From positions 1,062,139-1,126,138 of the forward strand of contig NW_019091401.1 of assembly GCF_001949145.1 (NCBI RefSeq): a stretch of 64,000 nucleotides of DNA, read 5' to 3'. The notes under the pieces are model-generated. The model saw only the letters and a list, made by a program, of their open reading frames with translations, searched no databases and had not been told where the DNA came from. A program made the position numbers and the translations under genes. Positions within the stretch are counted from its first letter, which is position 1. Every line of letters starts with the position of its first letter. Source of the stretch: Acanthaster planci. Taxonomy: Eukaryota; Echinodermata; Asteroidea; Valvatida; Acanthasteridae. Positions 35,278-47,200 of this stretch are shown one piece after another.

Positions 35278-38200
35278 ATGGCAGAATTTGTTCACCAGAA
35301 CCTCGAAGAGACTCTGCTCGAGCTAGAACAACTAGAACGGGTTGGGCTTTTTACAAAAGTAGAAATTAAGTAAGTTGAGCCAATGCCCGTTGGACATGAT
35401 GGACAAGTCAGAACGTGTAACGTCCCAAGACATGGTCACACTCTATATTAGGGGCGGGGCTATGGGTTGAGGAGGGGCCGTTATTCCAACTAAAACAGTA
35501 GGACTGGTCATATTATAATCATGGAGGAAGGAACACAGAGGAAGGAATTGTTGCATTCTCCCACGTTAAATAGTTTGTGTCTAAGAGTAGGAGTAGGAAG
35601 TTGCATGGACCATCAGTTACCATGTGGACAGAAAGAAAAACACAGGATTTGGATATTCTATTCAATTCATGCCATTCTTGTGCCGTTGTGGTTAGTGTTA
35701 CGCCCCAACTATAGCATCAGTCTCAACTGTAGTTGATACCGTCCCAACTAGAGTGCTATAGTTGGCCAGCCCAACTACAGCAGAGAAGGTCCAGTCATTT
35801 GCCAGTATGCATGTGCCAAAGTCATATTGTTTACAATGTCATGTCATAGATAAAGTGGCATATATTAGATGAAGTGTGTCAAGTGTGAGATGCATAAACT
35901 TGGTCAAGGAAATTGGTCAATAGCAGTTGGGTCAGCCCAGCTGCACCACTACAGTTGGGACTGTCCAAATAGTTGGGACAGACGCTATAGTTAAAGCATA
36001 CAATCAGCGTGACATCACATGAGCCACAGGCCCACACACACATGGCCGCCATACGGCAAAGGGGAAGCATGCCCCTCTGTGCTGCACTGTTGCCTGTTTG
36101 CAACAAAGTGCCTGGATGTCCAACTGCGAGAAATATGCATGTTAAAAAATATCTGAATTTGTTGCAATTCCTTTACTCCAAAGAACTATTGTGAAGAAGA
36201 GGACAGGTTTTGAGTATCGTCTCGTCAGACTGAGAAAGGACAAGCAAGATTTCCTGCGGTATATACAGGTTGGTCAAAAATTCAGAGGCGGAGTCTAAAT
36301 CACTTGACTATGGCTGCAAATAACTCACACCTAACAAGCGTGGATGTGATTGGCCGATCTGCAGGATCACCTGAGTGCCCTGCATGCTTGGTTGATCCTG
36401 TATAAAATTCCCAACTTTACTTCCCATTTTTGAAACGGTTTTTTCGAAACCTTAAATTAGACAGAAAAAGGATTGGCTGATCGCAGAATCATCAACAAAT
36501 TGTGCAATAAGATTGACTTATCATACAAAGATTGAGCAATCTCGCATATTGAGAAATCATGTCCGAAGAGAGTACTTTTGGCCCAAGACTTCAGCGATAG
36601 ATAATGCTTTCCATTATTGTTTTAGAGCACTGTCGCACAACTGTTTTTGACATCTCTCACTTTTTGGGAATCTCATCACATTGGCCGCGTGGCCATTTTA
36701 TGTAAATCAGACCATTGGTATGATTATTAACCCCTTCACACCAGGATTCTTTTGACCTCGACTGCTGGGCTGCGGAATGCCCAGTATGCAAAGCCCTGTC
36801 CAGCAGCAGGCCCACATTGAAACCGTAGGTGCGTGATGAATATGTAGTGTGCACTAATCCTCACACAGAGCCACGGCTGTAGCCATCTATCGGCATTAAG
36901 GGGCTAATATCTTTAAACCAAGGGTAGCTTTCCCTTTGATACCAGTAGTTACACTGCATATCTAAGTGTACATGTGTTATTAGCGTGTTTGATCACTACA
37001 CTCCACAGTGGAATTCTGCTCGTGCGTGTAGCACATACGCGTATGTTTATAACCGTTGCATGGCTAACAATAAACCAATTTCCTGAAAGTCAGTCGGTTC
37101 CCTTGAAAAGTTCAGGGAGAACTGAAGAAAAAGTTGAACTGGTGCTACAAGATTCCCAAGACATTACTGTGAAGAAGCATGCTGGTCTAATTCTTGATTT
37201 AGTAGAGTGTCACAAGTCCTCCTAAAAGGCCTTGGAAATGGTACCTTTGAACCAAAACTGTGAAAAGAATGACTCAGAGAAAATATAGGACCAAACACAA
37301 TCAAATATAGTTGAACACATTTAATACATGAATCCGCCTTTAAATAGATGTACCACTAATTACACAGTTCATCTTAGATACATTCAAAGCAAACCTAGAG
37401 GAGAATATATCAAAATTAAAAGATACTGATGGGCACTTGTGGTCTTTGGTCCGGATCTCAGTTTGAGGCGGGTCCTGCTGTCGTCCCCTGGGCTAGGTGT
37501 CATCCTGGCACGGAACATCGGTGGGGGAACGTCTACCCGTCAACCAAGACCCCAGTCCAAGATAAAAAGCCCTATTTGTAATACAAAGTCCATTTCGATT
37601 AAATACAGTTAACTACTTTCTGACCAATCACTTTCACTACATTTCCAAAGTTTCGGATTACCGCTTGAATAATTTACCTCAGCATTTATTTCATAAAAGC
37701 TTCTAAAACATTACGACGTTTTGTTCGCTTTTAATCAAACATTTGCTTTAACAAATGAACTTAATTTATTTCATCATGGACCCGTGAACTACAACGTTCT
37801 TTCCAGTAACAGATTAACAACACTTCACAGAATTTTTTTGAATTTTTTTATACAAAATAAAATACTTACAGGCTATATCAGGTAACCTGGCATGGCTGTC
37901 AGATGTGGGCGACGAGGTGACAAGACTTCTAGACTGCTGGCATTCTCACTGGCATCTTGGTGCTCTCAAGCTCCCCAATACGACGCAGTATTTGCAAAAA
38001 CGAACCCAATCCCCGACCAAACGTATCGGTCCAACCTGGGGGATGAACGGGTTAGACGGGCCTCTAATGCCCCAACGTAGTGCCAGCAGTCAATCTCGTC
38101 ACCAAGTGCTGAGCTGATGCCCCTCCCAAGGTTTTTATACGGAAACGCAATGCATTGTCCCAAATTCCTTAAAACCGTACCAACTAAACTGGAATGGTCG

Positions 38201-41200
38201 CGGCCAATGAACATTCTTTTCTTATTGTCCCACTATTGACTGCTGACCAGAGTCCAGTCCATACTTATCAACCATTCACTAACTACTTCATATAAAGTCA
38301 CAGGCACTGGCCTCGGCATTTCGTCTGCCAGTAAATACCTTTAACCATTCAGTTCAATTGAACCACAACGTTCTGGAATTTAGCACAATTTTAAGTTAAC
38401 AAAACATGGCACATTTCTATAATAAAACAAAATCTCTTACCAGAAATCAAACCGTGACATCTAGGCTGCACTATGCCCATCCATTATCAAGCACTAGTGA
38501 CTATGGATGGAAGCTGCTATTGACTTTGTGTACCTCCCATAGATGCATGTATTATTTCCAGCTACATGTATATTCAAGTGATTCAGATATGGCCTTCATT
38601 TCTTGTTCACATACAAATTTGGTCATCTTGACAAGTACCAGAATGAAACCTTGAATGCTGGAAAACACGCAGAGCAAAATCCTAACACCATTACTCTCTA
38701 CCCAAGAAATTCTCCATCAAAGACAAAGCCCTACGTGTTTTCATCCACCCAACTCTTATTGAAGTTTGTAATCAAGTGATTTGAGGTAATTCATTGAACT
38801 GAAGGCAAAAGACGCATGGTCCAGGATGGACAAATCAGCATTCTGATGCCATGATTATGGACACAATGCATAGAAGTGGAGAGTAGAAACTTGATGTTTC
38901 ATTTGACATGTTTTTTGTGACTTTTTTGTCACAGTATGGATCAAAATCCTAAATGATCATCCTTGGCTAGAGCAACCAATGCTCGGCCAACCAATACCCA
39001 TTTGCATTGTTATGTAAGTTTATCTTTACTGGAAAAAAGTTGACTTCTTATATTTTTCCCCTCACCAATTTCTTTTTATCAGTATATTGTGATAAGTGTA
39101 ACCTTTTCTTGCATCTGGAATTTGTTGTCAGTGAGTGGATTTTGAGGACACTTTGTTTCACTTACATGTACATAACAAAATGTTTGGTATTTTATCCTTA
39201 TTCCGATATCTACAGTATGAAGTCAACTTCTTAGCTTTAATCAAGAAGAGAAGAGAGGTAAGAATTTGTTAGCTGTAGCATTGTAGTAGTTTACGTTTCC
39301 ATGAGTATGAGTACGAGAATGAGTACTTTTGCATGAATACAAGTACTCACCCGCTCATCAGACCTTAATAAATGTCCAAACATTTTCTGTGTTAAATGTC
39401 TCCCTTTGGATTAAGACACTGGTGTGCTTTTCTTCCATTTAAAAAAAAAAGGTTTTCTCTCCATCTTTTTTCAGCGAATTGGTTACTTCTTTAAAAAAGA
39501 CGAAATTGAGTATGCCATCATCAGACGGATCCAGAAACTATTCAGGGTGAGGTGCAAATTGACCATGCTTTGTTCTTTTTTTTTGGTAGACACTGAAGAA
39601 CGATTTTGTTTGAAAGTTGACCAAAATATTCTAAATCTTCTGATATGCAAGATTTACTTGACTGATGCCTCGATTGATTTGTCTGGAACAGAGAGCGTGC
39701 ACCATGTTCTGCGATGACCAGAAGCTGTGGTTCTCGCACATGCAGTTCTGCAAGAAGTGGGTAAGAAAGTTTGAGACCACTTACTCGAGATATAGAAATA
39801 TGTCATCATGGATGTTAAGATCTTGAGGAAGATTGACGCTTGGAACAAGACAGATTTCATGTATGTTATACCTTACATCTTGAACAGTGTACATGTACAG
39901 GATAACTAATTTTGTTCAAGCAAGCGTGATGTGTCATTATTTCAACGTTTCACCAACAGTACTGGTAAACATTAAATTCTTACACAGTGTCATTCAACAA
40001 GGTCAGTGCTTCCACAGATTCCAAATTTCCTCAGTTATCTAAAGTTTGCTTTGTCACCAAACTGGTGGTGTATAGTTCTGGGCAGGCCGTCACCACATTA
40101 AGGGTACAATTTCTTTTGTTAGGCAACTTACTACTGAGTTGTGGGGNGACGCCCTTCCCAAGTTTTTTATACGGAAACAAAATGAATGTCCCAAATTCCT
40201 TAAACTGTACCAACTAAACTGGAATTGGATTGCGGCCAATAAACATTCTTTTCTTATTGTCCAACGACTACTGACCAGAGTCCAGTCCATACTTTTCAAC
40301 CCTTCACCAAGTACTCAATATAAAATCACAGGCACTGGCCTCGGCATTTCGTCTGCCAGTGAATACCTTTAACCATTCAGTTCAATTGAACCACAACGTT
40401 CTAAAATTTAGCACAATTTTAAGTTAACAAAACATAGCACATTTCTGTAATAAAACAAATCTCTTACATGAAATCAAACCGTGACATCTAGGCTCCACTA
40501 TGCCCATCCATTATCAAGCACTAGTGTCTTGGGGCCAAGACTACTATGGATGGAAGCTGCTAGTAACTTTGTGTATCCCCCATAGATGCATGTATTATTT
40601 CCAGCTATATTCAAGTGATTCAGATATGGCCTTCATTTCTTGTTCACATACAAATTTGGTCATCTTGACAAGTACCAGAATGAAACCTTGAATGCTGGAA
40701 AACACGCAGAGCAAAATCCTTACACCATTACTCTCTACCCAAGAAATTCTCCATCAAAGACAAAGCCCTACGTGTTTTCATCCACCCAACTCTTATTGAA
40801 GTTTGTAATCAAGTGATTTGAGGTAATTCATTTGAACTGAAGGCAAAAGACCAGACTGACGCATGGTCCAGGATGGACAAATCAGCATTCTGGTGCCATG
40901 ATTATGGACACAGTGCATAGAAGTGGAGAGTAGAAACTTGATGTTTCATTTGACATGTTTTTTGTGACTTTTTTGTCACAGTATGGATCGGAATCCTAAA
41001 TGATCCTCCTTGGCTAGAGCAACCAATGCTTGGCCAACCAATACCCATTTGCATTGTTATGTAAGTTTATCTTTACTGGACTGTTGACTTCTTATATTTT
41101 TCCCCTCACCAATTTCTTTTTATCAGTATATTGTGATAAATGTAACCTTTTCTTGCATCTGGAATTTGTTGTCAGTGAGTGGATTTTGAGGACGCTCTGT

Positions 41201-44200
41201 TTCAGTTACATGTATATAACAAAATCTTTGGTATTTTACCCTTATTCTGATATCTACAGTATGAAGTCAACTTCTTAGCTTTAATCAAGAAGAGAAGAGA
41301 GGTAAGAATTTGTTAGCTGTAGCGTTGTAGTAGTTTACATTTCCATGAGTATGAGTACGAGAATGAGTACTTTTGCATGAATACTCACCCGCTCATCAGA
41401 CCTTAATAAATGTCCAAACATTTTCTGTGTTAAATGTCTCCCTTTGAATTAAGACACTGGCTTGCTTTTCTTCCATTAAAAAAAAATTGGCTTTCTCTCC
41501 AAATTTTTTCAGCGAATTGGATACTTCTTTAAAAAAGACGAAATTGAGTATGCCATCATCAGACGGATCCAGAAACTATTCAGGGTGAGGTGCAAATTGA
41601 CCATGCTTTGTTTTTGAATGATTTTGTTTGAAAGTTGACCAAAATATTTTAAATCTTCTGATATGCAAGATGTACTTGTCTGATGCCTCGATTGATTTGT
41701 CTGGAACAGAGAGCGTGCACCATGTTCTGCGATGACCAGAAGCTGTGGTTCTCGCACATGCAGTTCTGCAAGAAGTGGGTAAGAAAGTTTGAGACCACTT
41801 ACTCGAGATATAGAAATATGTCATCATGGATGTTAAGATCTTGAGGAAGATTGACGCTTGGAACAAGACACATTTCATGTATGTTATACCTTACATCTTG
41901 AACAGTGTACATGTACAGGATAACTAATTTTGTTCAAGCAAGCGTGATGTGTCATCATTTCAACGTTTTACCAACAGTACTGGTAAACATTAAATTCTTA
42001 CACAGTGTCATTCAACAAGGTCAGTGCTTCCACAGATTCCAAATTTCCTCAGTTATCTAAAGTTTGCTTTGTCACCAAACTGGTGGTGTATAGTTCTGGG
42101 CAGGCCGTCACCACATTAAGGGTACAATTTCTTTTGTTAGGCAACTTACTACATGTNACATTTCTCTGTCCCTATAATGTTTTCGGGCTCAATAAACTAG
42201 GTGAAATATTATGTTTTTGTCCCCACAACTAGGGTACAAGAATGTTTGAGCACATAGGGTTGCAAATATAAGTAATTGAACACATTTGCAGTCCACATCG
42301 GATATGTACTGTTTGCAACTTTTGAGAAGTGTTGCTGTACTGTTATTGTACAGGTGCACAACCTGTGCCATGGAAACTTCAAGACCATTCTTTACATATG
42401 AAGTTTTGGATAGTATGACACTGTTGCCATAGATTGACCCGTCGGGATCATCGATGCAAATTTGCTCACAAAAAATAGATATTAGGAACTGTTCTTATTT
42501 GGAAAAAGTAAGTTGGTGATGAGTTTATACGAGGTTTTATCCTTAAATGCCAAAGCAATAGCGATTAGGATCATGGGTATTGAAAAAAACTGGATGGGAT
42601 TTGAATAATTTCAAGACGTCACTGGCTGAATAACTTTAAGAAGGTAGATTTTTAGTGTGGTTCCTGATATATTCAATTGGCAGAACATGAACAATGAGTT
42701 GAGCAGACTGTTTACGAGACTACTCAAGGTGCACTCCAGTAACCCTGGTAAGACATCGGTGCAACACTCAAGAGATCAATGTTGTCCACTGTTGTTTGGT
42801 AACTTTGGTTGACCGCGGAAAATGCTGTTCTTAAATCAACTAAAGTTAAGGTGTTTTGTTAACTTTACCACATTTTTATACCTTTTTTGTATGACATTGA
42901 TTTTTTTTCTTGCCAATTACGCAAATCTAGTTGTACCTGTATTACATCCTTTCAGACTTCATGGATTTGTTTATATTGACATGTGTGGAAATAATCTCAA
43001 AATTTACTGATGGTCAATTTGGGGGTATCATATGTCCATTGGTTAGGGTTTGTAATTCATGACCAGAGGGTAAGGGGCTCAATCCAGCTGCTTAGGCAGG
43101 CCACTTAACAGTGTGTCCTTAGGCAAGCTACTTTACCTCAATTGCCTCTCTGCAACCATGCATGTAAAATGGGTATTGGCATTACCTAGGGAGAAACCTG
43201 CAATGGACAATTCAGTGTGATATACATGTACCTCATCTGATTTTTAATGGTCACAATTTGTCTTGCTGCACAGCACTGTGGATTATAGCAGCCAAGTTTC
43301 AAATGGAGGAAATCAAGTCAGCAGAGAATGCCAGAAGCCTGTTACTACGAGCCATCAGGCACCATCCCAAGAACCACAAGCTCAGAGTTGAGGTAGGTTT
43401 ACGTCTTCATCTAGGTGTACACCTGTGTTGGTAGCTTGCAAAGTCCATTACTGGGTATCAAGGCTGAAGTGGAGATCAAGACTTGAATTGGGAGGGGGGG
43501 GTTATCAATGTTAGGAATCTAGTTCCTTCAACCTCAGTTCTCCAGGATGTGGTGCCTAGCTTGCCTGCCGAGGAGTAACATGCAACACTTGACAAAGTGA
43601 AAATAAACGTGTTGTATCAAGATCGAAACAGGTCAAATGTCCTTCAAGCTAACTATCCAAGCCTGCCAGCCACCACAAGATCCAACAGTGGCATTGTTTC
43701 ATGAGATTATCTCTTATTGTCTTGGAATCCCTCGCTGTGGTGTGCAGAAAGCGAATATTGGAAGTATGTTTTTTCCAGAAAAGGTGTGAGTAAGGTGTTA
43801 CATATGTCATGAGTCCTCAATGTCACGCCTGAGTAGTAATAGTTGAGTCGGAGCCTGAGACTTTTAGTAACATGTCGAGAATTGAGTCTGAGTCTCTAAA
43901 ATCATATCTTGAGACAGAATTCAGTCCAAGTCCTGAGTCACCAGTTTCAACTTAGCAAGAAATGATCACAGTGAGCCTGTAACGTAAATCTTGTTTGATT
44001 TTTCTCCATTTCTCTACAGTATTTTCGAATGGAGTTGATGCACGCAGATAAGGTAATGCCACACCCCTGGATGTGGGTTTAATTAACGTCACGCCCCTGG
44101 ATGTGGGTTTATTTAATGCCACACCCCTGAATGTGGGTTTAATTAATGCCACACCCCTGGATGTGGGTTTAATTAATGCCACACCCCTGAATGTGGGTTT

Positions 44201-47200
44201 AATTAATGCCACACCCCTGGATGTGGGTTTAATTAATGCCACACCCCTGGATGTGGGTTTATTTAATGCCACACCCCTGGATGTGGGTTTAATTAATGCC
44301 ACGCCCCTGGATGTGGGTTTAAGTGAAAATTCACTCCAGCATTGGGTTAGGGTCAGGGTCAGGGTTGACAAACCTGTCAGTAAACGTACAATACAATGCA
44401 TCCAATATGATGCCATGTTGCTGAGCCCACGATAAAAAAGACAGTGATTATACACTTCATATGGTACATTTCTTTTACGCAAGAACTGAGCAGTTCTTCC
44501 ACTTTTAGAATGCCAACAGATGGAAGCGCAGATTTTTCATTTATGAATATCGACATGATAATCTGTGATTTTTTGTCTCTGTGTGGTGCTGTGCATGTAC
44601 GTGAGCAGCAAAGGACACATGACGTACTGTTGTGCTTTCATTGGCTTTTCAGCAAAGGAAACGCTGGGCATTGTTACAGCAGGGCAACATGGAGGCCAGG
44701 GAGGAAGGCATGGAAGACCCCATCTTGAAAGGCAAAGTGGCCATGGTGGTCTACAAGATGGCCATCCAAGATATACCAGGTATGGCATAATAGTGAGGAT
44801 GGAACTTTGATATTGGCTTCTGTGCACCAGTTCCCCCTAACCAATGAACAACAGCAAGGGGCAAGGTTGAGCAGTGACTATTTTTACTATAATTCAACCA
44901 ATGTCACCCAAAGAATGGATGGGTTGTCCACCAAGTCATCCATTTGGAACTGAGCCTGTAGGCATGATGGCACTCCTGGTCATCAATAGATGATGCCATT
45001 TGTCAGCACAGAAGGAACTATTCACACGAACCTGCTTGCAAGGGGATACCATTTACCCTGAGCATTGCGAGAGTCACAGCCAACTGCAACGTGTGAGTGG
45101 TGATGAGATTTTCATACCAAATGGTTAAACAGGGGTCATTTGAGTGTTTACCATGTTGCCTGTGTGCGTATTGTCGAAAAGTGATTGATGAGTGGTTGAA
45201 CCCCTGAACTTTCCCAGTGCTGGGCTGACCGTCTGGTTCCCATTTCCATAATTATTCAGAGTGAGAACAACAATGGAAGGATTCGGGATCAGTCTACCCA
45301 CCTCTCTCAGTATATGTATGTGTAAATGAGAACCAGTGTGTATCAACCAGTGAAGTGTTAATGTCAGTCATTGGTGTTAACTAAAAAGGGAAGCTGTTGC
45401 TAGGTAACAAAAAGCCCTCTCGTGTTCACGCTCCAAGCACAGAGCTCCCTGAATTTCTGGAATTTGATAAACCTAATTAATTGTACATGTATCAACATCT
45501 TATTACCAGACTATTCGTGAAATAATGTTTCTTTCATTCTACCCATTTTCCTAACATGTCCATTTACCTGTTACAAATGTTAATGTTTCATCACACATGG
45601 TACATATTTTGGATGAAATCTTCAGCCTGCTTAACCCTAAAAGAGTCGGGGACGGCGGAATCTCCTCAACAGTTTCTCTAGTGTCATCCCAGTGTTATTT
45701 TTCACATGCTGAGCCTCAAGGGGTTTTTACAATACCATCTTGTCGTCATTTTGGCACCAATTTCATAAAAATCGGACATACCATTCTTGCACAAGGTGTA
45801 CTGTTTCCAGTTAGGTCAGCTAAATATCCATGCTTCTTCCATTGTGTGCTCAATGCAGGAGGGCCGACAGGTTTGGGGTCATGAACTTCAAAATGACCAT
45901 AACGTCAAACTGAGTTTCAGGGGGAATTCACCCCCCCCCCGGTTATGAGATGGACCAAAATTACCTGGCTTGCAAAGGTTATAATCAACAGAAGAAGTTC
46001 AACTAAATAAATCATTGTCCAATTCCTTGAGACATCTGACATTATAGTAATTAGTTAATTTGTCTTGTGTGAAGTTAAAATACGGAACCACGGGCAAACA
46101 AGTTCGAATCACTGCTGTTACCTGTTAAAGTTTCTGTAGTGTCTTTGAATATTGCATAAGGAGGTGATTTGTGTTCATGATCTGTTTGTCATAAAGGTGA
46201 TATTGATCTTCATCTGGCCTTTCTCTCTGTGTGCAAGAAGTTTGATTTCACGCAAGACCTAGAAGAGGAGATATATCAGGAGTAAGTGTCCAATTAATTA
46301 AAGGGTTTCAATTACTAATTCAGAAATGCATACTGCTCTCATTCAGTAGTTGTGTTTTGGAAGAATTTTTATTGTATTTCAACAATTTAAGAGGTTCAAT
46401 AATTCAAGAGGTTTATAAGACACATTTATCAGCAGTGCATCAACGGTTGAATTTATATACAGAGTTTAAAAAATGGAATGTATTAGATAAAACAGTTGGG
46501 ATTAAAAAGTTCAAGCCAACGTTATTGTCGTTTATTGTTATGCTCATATTGCAAACTTCTTGAAAGCAGCTTTTTGAGGATATGACTGTCTACCTTCAGG
46601 AACCTTTGCCAAAAGTTATCATTGCACTTGTGGAGACTTTGTCATTTTGTAGGGTGCTGAGCAGACGGTTCACAGAAGCTATGTTCACGTTCACTGTAAT
46701 GAGGCAGTACATGAATGTAGCAAACATAACGGATAGGACTGTAGAATGAATACGTCCGTGATTGCATGCTCAGACTAGTCCTTAGGATGAGTTGGAGACC
46801 GGTGTTGTTCAGTGGTTGCTTTTTGTCTTATACACAGCTTGTTGGAAGCCCATCCAGAGAATGAGCTCATGTGGGATGCTGTTGCCAAGAGACACCTTAC
46901 AGCAGACAGCAACGGTGACTGTTTTTTTTGTTTTCCACGTCATGCTGCAGTGACTCGTGAGGGTTGTTTTGCTTCCGAAGTGTTGTTGAAATACTCAATT
47001 TATACAGAAATACAAAATTGTTGTTAAAAATTCTGCCTCAACAGGATCAGAGTCGATCCATCTCGCAGAGGAGACGCAATGTCATGAGGTGTACGAGAAG
47101 GCTGTGAAGAGACTACCAACAGCAAAGATGTGGAGTATGTACATCAACTGCTGCATTGATAGACTACAGCTCAGAGGAATGGAAGACATTAGTGACAAGG

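Noticed and set aside
44344-44363. Interstitial telomere (TTAGGG-like run)
   Set aside because: Only a few degenerate units; too short to claim a telomeric insertion.
43952-44482. Long open frames on both strands (176 and 120 codons) with repeating LINATPLDVG-type peptides
   Set aside because: They are produced by the 30-bp minisatellite, whose period keeps frames open; there is no evidence of a protein.
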